From Whitmania pigra (lineage: Eukaryota; Annelida; Clitellata; Hirudinida; Haemopidae): a DNA stretch of 64,000 nucleotides. Positions 34,840 to 53,100 of the stretch are shown here, piece after piece. Both the position numbers and the translations under genes were made by a program. The DNA lies in the NCBI GenBank assembly GCA_021613335.1, contig JAJTWR010000251.1:2935001-2999000 (forward strand), read 5' to 3'. Every line of letters begins with the position of its first letter. The stretch's first letter is position 1. The notes under the pieces were generated by a model. It worked only from the letters and a program-made list of their open reading frames with translations. It was not told the DNA's origin and made no database searches.

Positions 34840-37443
34840 ACCCCGGCAAGGATTGTCTTAGGATGAACTTGAAAAGAAACCTAAGATAGTTTTCCAAACC
34901 TTTGGACGACTGGACTGCTCAAGGAACACGATGCGGGAACAACATGCACAGGCTTATTCCAGCTTAATATTTCTATTAATTTTTTAAACGGAGTATTTAT
35001 TTCATGTAGAGGCAATAGACTACTTTTAGTATGTGCTTGTGGTTGCGGATGGCGAACGACTAACCATTGGATTATGTCAATTATTTAATTTCATTATTTA
35101 AACACGCCTCTGACCAATTTAACTCTTTGTATGAACATTTTATTCAACGTCGCTGGCCATATCTTTGGAATCTTTATACAATTTATTTCTCTTCTTCGGT
35201 GGAAGGTATGACTCTGTTGAATGATCGTTTTGTTACGAAACCTAGCAGCACTGCCCAATTGCACTGCCCCGTAGCTCAAGTTAATGACATATGCTTAAAA
35301 TATTTATATTTTGTAACTTTTATACTCATTTTTAATTAACCCATTGAATCAAGCTGGCCATTTTATTTTTACAAACGATTGAGAATGGAACTGGTTTTAA
35401 AGCTCTGTCATCGAAATAAAATAAAATTTTCTTCAGGTGGTTTGCTCTTGAATGCAGTCCTTCAACTTTGTTATTCGTTTTCATATTTTATTATCGCTTA
35501 TTTTCTTGTTTTAGGAAAAAAAAACAAACTTATGTCAATGTTTTATTTCTCTACCCTTTTCAATGTTATCATCAACAGCAAGCGAATACAAATAGCTTAA
35601 AACACATCATCAACAGGATTAGATGAGATAACTATTGGCAAGATTCAGTAGACGGCAATTGAGATTACGTTTGTAAGGCGATAAACCTAAACGATCAAGC
35701 TTACGTAGCTGACAAAAGATCTGGCAACATTTGCAGTACACCTATGATGATGGCTTTGAAACTTATGTTGTTGCTGTTGCTGCTGTTGTCATCGTTGTCG
35801 TTATTTCATTAAGTAAAAAAATATTACAAGAAATCGACTTTGAAACTCCATAACATAACTCTTGGGTTCAGGAATATCTAAACTAATTGAAACAAGAACC
35901 ATTACAATCTAGACATATTGTTAATGTTGGACTTATCGATAAGTCTAAAGTCCATCCTATTTCCATGAAAATGAGGCTTCGGTCTTAAAACCGAGCCTCG
36001 CATTGTTTTTGAAACAACCGAAATCATCGAGTGCCGCTTGAAGTTTTAACCATTTATCAGTTTCACTTGTTCTCTTTTTTTTCTTACTTAGAATACTACT
36101 TAGAATTCAGTCCATTGTCACTGTCATTCATCCATATAGATAACAACTAATAACATTAATATAATTGTCATTAGCTTCTACAGCAGAATCAAGGCAACAC
36201 CTAAATGGGTTAAAATGACCGAAAACGACTGAACTGAGCCAAAAACCAACTCGAGGTTCAAGTAAATCAAGGCTCTCTTAAAAATGCTGTAAATCAAGAA
36301 CGGTTCTCTATGCTGATTTAGTACTGCTGGCTTACTTCAGCAAACGTTTTGCACGGCAAATGTTGGCAGATAACACGTGTGAATTGGCCTGCTGATTCGC
36401 TTTTAGATTGAAGTCAATCTTAATGTTTCGAGATGTTATCTTAGTAGTGTGACGTGGTCATAAATTAGAAATCTGTTAGCTATTTGAGAGCGAATCTTAA
36501 ACTAATCGAATTTTGCTGAAATTATAATAAGCTTGATTACAGTAATGTGTTTAGAATTAGGAAACAAATAGAAAAATTAATAAACTAAAATCAAATTAAT
36601 CCTAACATTATAAAAGTTTCGGTCGCAAAAAACGAAACCAAATTTGCGTTTCAACTGAAACTGGAATGGTTTTTTTCAAGTTTTTAGAAACACGGTGGTC
36701 GATCAATTGTAAATGGAATTTCAAAGCAACAACAACAAAACACTCAAAAACCAAACATCAATTATTGAACATAGATCCCCTTCTACTATGTCCATCGCTT
36801 AACCCTACGATGGTACGGGCGCATAAATTGTCTGTTTAGAATTTCAATTTCCTGCCTCGTAAGCGAAACTTGGCACGAAATAAAATATTGGCTTAGGAAT
36901 AAATAAATCGTCCCTAAACACGTAAAAGCAAAAATATCAACTGGAAAAGGAAAAGAGCATCCATGAGGAAACTGGAAGAGAGATACAAGGCGTTCGTCGT
37001 TCGCCTTCGTTGATGCGTTGATAGCGATGCACGCTCTTGCCCTGTTGCAACCAGAGCCTGATAAATTCAGGGGACTCTCCGCTATTCCAATGTCTTGCGT
37101 CTCAATCAGAATAAAAAGGACATGCTTTCGCTTCGAGCAGATGTTTGCACTGAGGCTGGCGATTTCTGTCAGTTGCCTGTTGTATTTTTTTTTTTGTTGA
37201 AAACTCAAGTAGGATCGTGAGTTGTCTTTGAATATTTTTATAATTCTTTTTTTTTTGGTCCATTTTCTTTCATCTCTGTGCAAACGGAGAGTCGCGTCCG
37301 CGCAAGGTTTCCTACGTGGATGAAAGTTCGTTCGTTCTTTTGTTATTGTTTATTTGATGTTCTAAAAGAATTGCTCGATGTTTTTCGCTGTCATTCGAAA
37401 GCGATGGTACCCTCCGGCGTAGGCAAAACGTTGTAAATTTGTC
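34840..37443 (+). other. Tob 3' UTR and intergenic region
   Basis: The first several hundred bases are presumably Tob 3' UTR; AATAAA at 35415-35420 is a candidate poly(A) signal. A strong hairpin lies at 35973-35999. The open frames at 35067-35339 (+) and 36786-37283 (-) have no recognisable domains, and I do not call them genes. Confidence 0.45.
37357..37436 (+). promoter_or_regulatory. Three short upstream ORFs before the two-TM protein start
   Basis: ATG codons at 37357, 37378 and 37404 open reading frames of 2, 14 and 10 codons, ending at 37365, 37422 and 37436. The last stops 7 nt before the main ATG at 37444. If all are in the mRNA leader they would reduce initiation at the main start. 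The transcription start is unknown. Confidence 0.4.
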
Positions 37444-40400
37444 ATGGGCGACAAGAAACCTTCCACCCAAACATCCCTAGAGGGATCCGACAGAAACGAA
37501 GGAGAACAATCAGAAACCAAGGCCAGTCAGCAGCCGAAGTCGACCAAAGAGCAGATCAAGAGAAAGTTCTTTGCTCCGAGAGCGAGCGTCTCAAGCGTTG
37601 ACAGTCTTGACCTCGTCCGAATGAATGCGTCCCCTTCGACCAGAAAACGCTGGACTACCTTGGACACAGCAGGTCGATCGCTGCTCGTTTTGTCAGCAGT
37701 TCTTCTTCTTGCCGGCATCATCATTACCGTGTTCGGCTTCACGGACCTCCAGATATCTCCGACCAGACAGCTGCCTATGCAAATTATTGGCCCGGCCTGC
37801 CTAATGGCCACCGCGGTTATGTGGGTTGTCGGTGGGGTTTTCTGCAGATTGTGGACCATCGAGATGAAGCGCCAGAAGCACTCGATGGAGCTAAGGACGA
37901 GGGTTCAACTCCATGCTCTGGCAATGGATATGCTCAAAAAACCGCAGATATTTTCTTCACAGGCGCTGGAAGATCCGAGAATCAGGCGCCAATTGCTCCT
38001 CAAACTACGCCAGCAGAACGCCCTAGACACCAGGTACAAATGAGTGATTTTAATTTTTAGATTACCGTCGGAATTGTTAAGGCTGTAAATACATTTCCAA
38101 TTCTCGCATAGAGACCGCATCTTCATTGGAAAGGCAATGCGTCGAACTTCATTATCGTTTGAGAAGATGGCTTAATGTAGAAAACTCAATTATTTTCTCA
38201 CTCAAAGATGACCTTTGATAAAGTGAGTCGTGATCCAGCATTCTTTCCCTGTCTCTCCGTAATCTTCTCAAATATTCTGAAAGCAGTTCAAAGTCTTTCC
38301 CGGTGTCAGGTTTTATGCTTCCTCTCATCACCGAATCTAAAGCAGAGCTGAGCGACGGCAGTCATCGATCATCGTCTGGTACAAAAAAAGATAAAATTCC
38401 GATTCTCCATTATTTCATTTTCAGCTTTTAAATTTCCGACCAATTTTAAGGGACGCAATTTATTTTCACTGTTGAAAAACAAAATTGAAAGGCCCCCATT
38501 CCCTGCTAAATTGTCCCTGGTTGAGCGATGACCAGAGTCGTAATTCACGGTGTAACACCAGTGGAGTGATGCTTGCAGTTCTTGTTATTGCCTGAGAAAT
38601 TGCAATTCTCTCGTGCGATCTTTTGAAAATGTCTTTGTTCTTTCGAAAGAAAAGGTGTCTCAGTGGTCATTCAATGACAGGGACTTTTTCGTTTTTTTTT
38701 CTTGTTAATTAAATTTTAATCACGCTAAAACCTTTTTTCCCGTAGAACATGAAGGAACCAAGTTTCATTTCTCTTGATTTTCATTTTAAATCGCCACTCC
38801 ACATCCATCTCAAGAAGAGAATTTTTAAGCCCGCGAAAGCGACTTAACTCAGGTTATCCGGTGAAAAATGACGTCATGCCGCTCGTCATTTTTCCAGCGT
38901 CTTGCCAAAAAGCATGTCGGTCCAAATAACTGAGAGGGATACTGAATTTTCAAACTGAATTACTTGGCTCGAATCTTCATGCACTCTGCAAGAGTATTTG
39001 AACAATTGTCTAAAATATTTTCATCATCTGATTTTTGTCGGTTTTCTGATTTTATTTTTCAATTTCGTTTTATACAAAACAAATGGGAAAATCTGAAACA
39101 ATTCTCTTGCAGAGCAAATCTCCGAGGAACAGCTGTCTATTTTAACGGTCGAATTATTTCCTTTTCTTTCAGTTCTTTGGATTCAAATTCCAGACGTTCG
39201 TCTCGCGTTCCGAGCATCGACGCTAGAAGTCGACACAGCCACAGCGGGAGCATGGCCGGGTTCCTCCCCGGCTTTGGAGGTCCCCCGTTCGGTGGAGTAG
39301 ATCGGAGAAGATCCACCGAAGCGTCCATCGGTGGAGGAAGCATCATTCTTCCGGCTCAATTTGATCTCCCTGGCATACACATCAGTCGCATAGAAACGTT
39401 GGACTTTGACGACATGTCCATGCTGTCTGGCTTTGGACAGCTCGGACCAAGGAGATACATAATCATAGAGAGCGACGGATCCAGCGAATACTCGAAGATG
39501 TCTATTCCAAACTCAGAATGTTCATTTTCCGTCTGCAGTCGCAGCAGCAGAAGTAGGAGCAGTCGCGACTCGAGCAACTTCGGCAGCCGGGTTTGGGACT
39601 TTTCATCGCCACGCGAGTCCGACTGGGAGGTGAACGCTCAATACGCCGCCAAGAGCGATGCGTACAACTACTCTGCCAATCCACGCCACGCTTCCGTTAC
39701 TTCCGCCGTACAAGCTCCTGGAAGCTCGACTAGCTTCCTATCTCCGTCGATGCCTCGCAAAGGGTCTACAGTCACGTTCGACGCCAACGAAGCCGGCTTC
39801 AGACGCCATTCTAGTCCGGCGTCGAGTTTCAGGCGCAAGGACGGCAGAAGCGGCGCACCTCCTACCGTGACTTCCATAGACACGAACCTACTCTCGACCG
39901 TATCGGCCAAGAAAAGAGATTCTTTCGGAGCTGCTGGCAATGGCAGGAACGAGATACCAACCACGTGGCTATTTGCAAACCAGCCATCATTTTATGGCGC
40001 CCCGACGTTCAGAAAGAAAAGTGCAGGGGATCAGTCGCTGATGTCGATCGTCATCGACGAAAATGATGGCGATGAAGATGAGGAGGAAGAGAAACGCTGC
40101 AAAGATGAAAAAAGCGACTCCAAAGACGAATCAACCGATCTTCCGGGCAAGGAAGCGAGCGTCTCCAGTTTTTCCAGCAAGGGCAGTATGGCGACGACAA
40201 GGGCTCAAAATTTTCAAGAAAGGAGAAAGCAATCGGTCTGGGAAGATCCGTTCTGCAACCAAGAAAAACGCAGGACATCGTCTTTCGGCATTACCACTAA
40301 TGCTGCCACCATCAACAACAATAACGATAACGAAACGCCAGAGGAAGGCATCGACAAGGCTATGACTGGAATAAGCGCATCGCCTCTGCTGTTCGGTCAG

Positions 40401-40757
40401 CGCAAGAATCTTGTCAGCTCCCCAAAAGGAAAAGGTGGCTTCAAGATTCTGAGACGATTTACGGGGGAAAAAAATAAAGACGAGCTGACTGCCGAAGAGA
40501 GTCAGAGTCGCAAACCGGAAAAGTACGACAGACTCGGCAGTAACGATAGCGGTTCCATGTTTTCCAACATAGCAGGCTCCATAATATCCAACCTCTACAG
40601 TAGATCGCCTGAAACCGTCAGATCCATCCCGAAGGCCGGCAGATCTGGCGAGGCCAAGGAAAGCGACGATGGCAACCGCGTGAACAACCCTAACAAGACA
40701 ACAACGACGTCAGAAAAGAGCAAGATCAAAAACTTCTTTTCTAGCTTCGTAAAATGA
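37444..40757 (+). CDS. Two-pass membrane protein with long Ser-rich tail (TMEM200-like architecture)
   Basis: Exon 1 is 37444-38033 and exon 2 is 39173-40757; donor CAG|GTACAA and acceptor TTTCAG keep the frame, giving 724 residues. Residues 1-78 are polar and Ser/Lys-rich. TM1 is about 79-99 (LLVLSAVLLLAGIIITVFGF), then a 13-residue loop, then TM2 about 113-135 starting QIIGPACLMATAVMWVVGG. The other 590 residues are largely disordered: Ser/Arg-rich runs, an acidic patch near the middle (NDGDEDEEEE), and a basic end KSKIKNFFSSFVK. The order short N-terminus, hairpin of two TMs with GP before TM2, then a long Ser-rich tail resembles TMEM200 (DUF2371) proteins; that assignment is tentative. 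The coding bias and splice agreement make the gene itself convincing. A likely poly(A) signal is at 41153-41158. Confidence 0.75.
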
Positions 40758-41152
40758 ACGTTCAGACTTAACAATTCTGGAATAGGACATTTTTCGTTTA
40801 GGCCCGCAATTTCACGCTATATGGAGACTTATCATTTCGAAGCCGAGACGTTATAGCCAAAAGAAAAGAGGGAAAAACCGACCAGAAGCTAATAAATCTA
40901 CTTTTTTGGAGGACTGGAGCAACAGGCAGCCTGCGAACCACTATCCACTTTTATTCGTCTGTCTGTCTGTCTCTCTCCCTCTCTGTATTTACCGTAGGTA
41001 AATTGAATTCATTTATTTTTCTATTGAAGTTCAGATAAGGAATCGTGCGCTGTCGCCTGCTATTTTCGTGTAAAAGGACAAGCTGATCGATATGCAAGAG
41101 GCGTCTGCTTCTTGCAATGGCGATATATTTTTGTAGAGCACTTGAGCGAACA

Positions 41153-41158
41153 AATAAA
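41153..41158 (+). other. Poly(A) signal of the two-TM gene
   Basis: AATAAA lies 396 nt after the stop codon, before the TGTTTT-rich stretch typical of cleavage sites. Confidence 0.45.
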
Positions 41159-41325
41159 TGTTATTGATGATTATTCTTGATGTTTTTACTCGAAGCAGCT
41201 ACGTCTGCTCGTAATTTGAAAGTTTTCAACCTAACCTTTAACCTCGACCAATTGATCCTTAGCGTAAATATTCAGAAATATGCAAGCGTCAATAACGACT
41301 GTAAAATGTAATCTCTAACCTTAAC

Positions 41326-42513
41326 CAGGGGCGCAACCAGCGAAAAATGCTGGGGGGGGCTCAAGTTTAGAAAAGCTCGACGCAGTCGAAAAATTTTTGA
41401 AACTGTTCAAATCAATACTACTAATTTTAATTAATAAAGAATTAAAGATAGAACTGATTATTATTATAAGTTTTTATTTATAAGTCTGCAGTCTTTTTTT
41501 GTATCTTTAATAATTTATTAATGAGCTTGACTATCTTCTGTTTCAAAGTTTCAAGCCAGTTAAAGCAACTGTAAAAAAAAAGTTTATGATATGTATAAAA
41601 TTGTAATATGATATGATTGATATCCTAAACATTTCAACTAATCTAAATTATGTATAAAATTAAGATCCTAAATATAGTCTAAATTACATTTTGATGTGTT
41701 TACAGTTACAAAATAATTTTTCGATCAATCTGTGAAAATCTGTTCACCATTTTATTTACTGGAAGAAGTGCAGTAGTTGTTTTGTTCACAGATATTCTCA
41801 ATAAACTTTGCAAACGACAGGCAGACATAGTCGTCCCGAGATGACTTTTAATAAGGCGAAGTTTAGAAAATGCCCTTTCTGCATCTGATGACGTAAATGT
41901 CTGAGTAAGAGCAACATCGAGCATATGCAACTCGGGCTGAATGCTTGTGGCACAGAAAAGATCTTGTAGTTCGATACACGCATTGGGGTCAGACTGATCA
42001 GCACGTAAACTTGTCGATGTGAATTGGAGCTGTCTTTGCACAGTTTCAGCGTCTTTTCTATGAAGGTTACAGAATTCCGAAAGCTCGGGAGTCATTGTGC
42101 CATTCTGCAAAGCATCAAGAGCAGCCAAGGCAGGGTTGTCAAAACGACATTATCTGATCATCAGATAACCAGCGAAAAATGCTGAGGGGGGAGCTCAAGT
42201 TTAGACAAGGGACGAAAGCCCGACGCTGTTTAAATCAAAACTACCAATTATAATTAATAAAGAATTAAAAATAGAACAGATTATTATTATTATGAGTTTG
42301 ACTATCTTCTGTCTACAGTCTTATTTTGTATCTTTAATAATTTATTAATGAGTTTGACTATCTTCTGTCTCAAAGTTTCAAACCAGTTAAATCCCCTTAC
42401 CCCCCCCCCACCAAAAAAAAACTGATCGGATTTGGAAAAATTGCAGGGTCTCTCCTATTAGGCCTGGGGGGGCTTGCGCCCCCCCCTGCCCCCCCCCCCT
42501 AGTTGCGCCACTG
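41326..42513 (-). mobile_element. hAT-superfamily DNA transposon, internally deleted
   Basis: The ends are CAGGGGCGCAACCAGCG (left) and, reverse-complemented, CAGTGGCGCAACTAGG (right). They are flanked by a perfect 8-bp duplication ACCTTAAC at 41318-41325 and 42514-42521; an 8-bp target duplication is the hAT signature. The interior carries a C-terminal transposase fragment on the minus strand and a second copy of the left end at about 42165-42400. The element is 1,188 bp. Confidence 0.92.
41706..42128 (-). pseudogene. hAT transposase C-terminal (dimerisation) fragment
   Basis: The 140-residue open frame contains SSDAERAFSKLRLIKSHLGT followed by TMSACRLQSLLRISVN. This is the conserved hATC dimerisation domain (S.AERSFS.L..IK..LR..M...RL..L..I). 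The N-terminal zinc finger and catalytic domains are absent, so it is a fragment even though the frame is still open. Confidence 0.88.
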
Positions 42514-42521
42514 ACCTTAAC

Positions 42522-48071
<5,550 letters not shown>

Positions 48072-50156
48072 TCAATTTATCTTCCATATTCGGCCGTGAC
48101 TGTCTGCTTGTTCTGTGTAGTTGACATCGTAGATCCACGGCTTGTCTGGCGATAACGATTGTTCAAATGTTTATTTCGTTTATAACAGCAATTGGATGCT
48201 TACATAATAATTCTTGGAAAATTGCAATCTTAGAAATTATGCATTATATGACTAGGAGCAAAATTTGTCATCCAATAAAATTATCAATTAATAATATCCA
48301 GCCATACTACCACATTCATACTTAAGCCATACAGGATCCTCGTAGCAAAAGCTGTGTGCATTCGATGAAGATAATACAGAAAAAGAGATATAATCAAATT
48401 CCTATGGACAAACTTATCATCCAAGAGCACTCCAAATGGAAACATTTCACAGAAACACAAATGACAAGAGAAACAACGAAATTTGTAAGGATGGTAAGAT
48501 GATAAGCATGAAAAGGTTCCCTATAAATCACTGGTCCAAAACAAAAAAACCATCAGTGTGCTAGTAAAGATAATTAATTACTTAACATCTGATTATAACT
48601 TGACTAAAGCAATTACATAAATAGATAATTAATTTAGTCATCATTCAATCCATGCATTCATCACTCATTTGTTTATCAATAATTGGGTTATAATCATGTT
48701 GGGTTGGGATAAATAGATAGGAACAAGCTAAATGGATATGTGTATGGTTAATTAGCTAAGTACTGGAAATGTCATCACTCTAATAAAAACAAATATTCTT
48801 AAGTGGCACGCCATGAAAACAAAGAAATAAAATCTCGTGCCATTAACATACTCACCCTGCGGGCTGTACACCTCCAACGGCAGATCAAGAGATACTGGGA
48901 AGTCATTAAGGATGCCCTTTGAAGTCGAAGAGTCATTCTGTGAAATGGAAAATTTTCATCAGACTTTCATTTTGTGACTTTCACAGAATCAACAGAGATG
49001 AATGGAAGAAAAGAATCATTGGAGAAATGAACTTGGCAATATGAGGGCAGCCTGATGAGCCTAGGGTAAGGGCTGAGGGCAGATTTCGAATAATCCCATC
49101 ATCATTTTCACTACGGCAATCACTATTACTCAAAGTAACTCAGACATAAACTCTCACGTGAAGTCTCGGAACAAAGAGCACTCCAAGCTCGTAGGACCTG
49201 ATGAAGAACTGTGCCTTCTTCAATTCATAACAACCCCAGGCTGCCTTTGACAAGTTGGCACTGGAGGGATAAGTGGATGAATTAATGAATTAATTAGTTG
49301 ATAATTAGATGGTGAATCTAGGAAATTCCTTGGAGAACGAGGAGAAGAATAAAAATAGCTTTGAAAGTATTTAAAACTAATAAAATAAACTGAGGTCATT
49401 TGTCTGCAAAAAATATCACTTATTCCAATAATATTATAAACTATTATTATTACTGGAGCAATCTCGTAAATTCACTCTCATCACTAAATGTTTATAACCA
49501 ATAAAAATGCATCATTATTAATTAACCAATAAGTTAAAATTCCAAAATCCAGGTTGCAAGCATAGGGCATGCATGCTGCCAATGTTGCATCTCTGAAAAC
49601 CTTATTGAAACTGATAATGATGATGGCGAGTCAGCAAATCAAGTCATTGAAGAATTAAAGTAAATAACCAATCAACAAGAGATGATTCAAGCCTTTCAAT
49701 GGAAACCAACCTCGTCAGAAGGTACCATGCGACTTCCTTTGCCTCCCTTGATGTCCGAAAGTAGCTCTTCAGGTGGGGCATGGCCAGAGTCCTGCCCCTC
49801 GTGTCAAATTTCCAGCGGCTTGAAATGAAACATGATTGTGATGATGATTGTTGTTGTTATGAAGATTGCAATAAATTTGGAAGTGATAACAATGATGAGA
49901 GTCATAGAGATGTTCTGGAGAGTTGAAAAATGTTGAATACGATCAAAGGATGCCAAAAAAAATATAATCATTGCAATTATGCAAGGTTATTAAGAAGTTA
50001 ATATTTTATTTATTTAATTATTCACTCTTCACATCCGTGGAATGGAATACAGCACCTCCCATGATCCATTCAGTAAAAAATTATTTATTTAGCACAACAA
50101 TTATCTTCTGTATAAATGCATATTAAATATTCAGATGTAATAATAGTAGCATTTAC

Positions 50157-50187
<31 letters not shown>

Positions 50188-53100
50188 TAATAATAACAAT
50201 TATAAATACATTATAAAATTGCAACAAATCACTATAATTCTGACAATTTGAAAAGCATCCATGGTTTATTTTTACATCAACGTCATTTTTCATGACTATT
50301 TTCTTTCTCGACAAATTCTGCAGTAGTCACCATCACCCATTATCTCACTGGTCATCCAACCATCATCATCACCACCATTATCATCCTCATCATCATTACC
50401 AACACCATTACCATCATCATTGTCTGCAACAAAATCCCACCCATCCAATTCCTCAAAATCACCATCATCGCAATCTAGATGAACAAACCAAAGCACCAAG
50501 TGAACCCTCCTCGTTGTTGTTATGGCAACACGGGCGCAGATGGATAGGGCAGTGGAATTAAAATTGCACCGGAGCTTCGCAATAATAATAAGCGCCTTGG
50601 GAGGCAGACGCCAAACTGATAAAAGCCGTTGAGGCAGGATTTCATTTACGAGTTCAAAGAATGGTCGAACTGAACAGAGTTTAATTACGGTCATTGTGGC
50701 AGTTGTTATTAAAATTAATGGTTTAGTTATGATTGGCATTCCTTAATTCCTGTTATTAATATAATGAAAAATTATGACCATGATTAATTTGATGATTCAG
50801 TCATTAGATGTTATAATATTAAACATATTATCTTATCATTTTAACTTTAATACTAATTGTAATATCATTATTATTAATTATTATATTTAACAATAATTTT
50901 TATTATTACAATTACCTTATCACTGTTGTTATTATTATTATTAAATTAGTCATAAGTAAAATAAGTTACAGTGTGGCAGTTGTCATCATCGCCACTGTTC
51001 TTAAAATCATTACATAATCAATAATAATTACAATAATCATCACCGTCAATATTATTATTAAATTCATTGTTTTGTTATTAAAACCCAGCATCGACCTGAG
51101 TGCTCCGTCATTAATTTAAGAGTTTTTTTTAAAAACTTTTGCCATCTTTTTCTGCAGCACAGGTGACCACGAATGGTTGTTAATCATTCGAAGGGAAATT
51201 ATATGGTATTAGTAATTACATTATTAATTGTATAGTATTAGTAATTCAATTGTGTTAGTATTTATATGATATTAGTAATTATTATATTAAGTAATATTAA
51301 GTAATTAATTAATAGTAAGATATTAAGTAATTATTACTTATTACATGGTATTAGTAATCCTTTCCTCGAAGCTTTGTTAGCCTGGCAGTTGTTGCTGTAA
51401 AGTTATAATTAAAAAACCTTGTTTATTAATAATAATGTGATTGTTACTATATGTCGTTCATAAACTGTCGTTATTATTTATTATTTATAATCTGTTGACA
51501 TTATTTTTTACTATTATTATTAGTCTGCCTTGATTACTTACTACTGTCCGTTTTAATATTTGTTCTGATCAACACTCGATGAAGAAGCCGCAAGGATGTC
51601 ACTGAAATTTCCGAGAAAGAAGTTAAGTTGGAGATGAGAATTAAAAAGAAAAACAGAATCCCTTGGGCGAGATTTAAAAGAATGAATTCGTTGTTACTTC
51701 GATTATTGATGTTATTACAAAAAATAAATAAATATTCTAATAATTTAATAAATAACATCCAGCACTGTTCAATATTACTGAATTGTAAATTTTGGGAATT
51801 TACAATTTTTTTCTAAATAAAATCTTTATTATATTTTTTCATTTAAATTACCTTACAGACATGTTTGATAAATGAAAGTCAAACAGCAACAGGACTACAA
51901 ATAAAGACTATTTTAAAAAAATCAAAGCTAACAATGACTTAATTAATCCTTATTCAGTTTAATAACCCTTAGTTAAGCAAATATTCAATAACTAATTACG
52001 TAATCCCTTACTGATTACCACAATAAATCTATTCAAAAATCCCCAAAGAGTGGCCTCAAAGTCAATTAATGGAGTGTCTGCAACTTAAAGACCCTCAGAT
52101 GTCTGTTCATCCAACTGTTCAATCATTCATTCATTCATCAGTTTAATTAATCACTCAACCTTCCATCTGGTCATTCAGTCATCAAATCAATCATTCATTC
52201 ATTTGTTCATTCAATCATTCATTCATCCATCCATCATCCAGATATTCAAAATTCTAGAAATTCAGAATGAATGAAACATCAGTATTTTAAATAAATTGGA
52301 AATAATTAATTACTAGCATATTTTAATTAATATAACATTGATTTATTATTTCAAGGTAATGTTATTTGATATAATATCTGTTGTGACTATTTAAGATTCT
52401 GAACATTGGCTTGTTTTAGATTTCTGTGGTTGTTGATCCAAGTTGGAATAGAGTTTTATTGTTTCCAATTGAGTTTCCAGTGTGTTTCATTTTCTGTTAA
52501 ATAGTATGGCTAAGCAGCAATTCAATGTTTCCCTAATTCCAATGCGGAACATTACCACTAGGTGCAGTTCGTCCCGTTCACCGATTCCCATTTACCTGGG
52601 CTTCGGTGGCTGAGGGGGTGACCCCTCATAACAGCCCGGCGACAAAATAGCCCTGTCAAAATAGCCCCGTCAATACAGCCCAGTGACAAAATAGCCCAGG
52701 ACGAACAAATCCCGTCAAAACAGCCCCGTCAATGTATTTAAAAAATTTTGTAAATTGAATGCATTAACCGATAACTGGTTCCAAATTTAATTCGAAATTA
52801 GTGGTTTGAAGTTTTATCGTCTAAAATATTATTAGGATTCCGACTACTTCCTCACTTTACATGGACTTATCAAGTTGGTATTTAATATAAATTATCCTCA
52901 CCTTATCATCACGTCATGTGGACATGTAACAAATCAACAAAGAACCAATTCTACCGCTATTTTGACGACGAGCTGTTTTGATAGGGCTATTTTGTCACCG
53001 GGCTGTTATGACGGGGTGCCGGCTGAGGGTTAAGGCTTTCACTTAAGAGTGTGAATGTTAGGAGTTCAATTCCTATCTGCTCGCAAGATTTTCTATAAGT

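Noticed and set aside
36786..37283. 165-residue minus-strand open frame
   Set aside because: No recognisable domain, unusual composition and location in the probable promoter of the neighbouring gene.
38964..39172. N-terminal extension as the true start of a separate 597-residue protein
   Set aside because: The acceptor at 39172 matches the phase of the upstream donor at 38034, so exon 2 belongs to the two-TM gene; the extension is reported only as a weak alternative.
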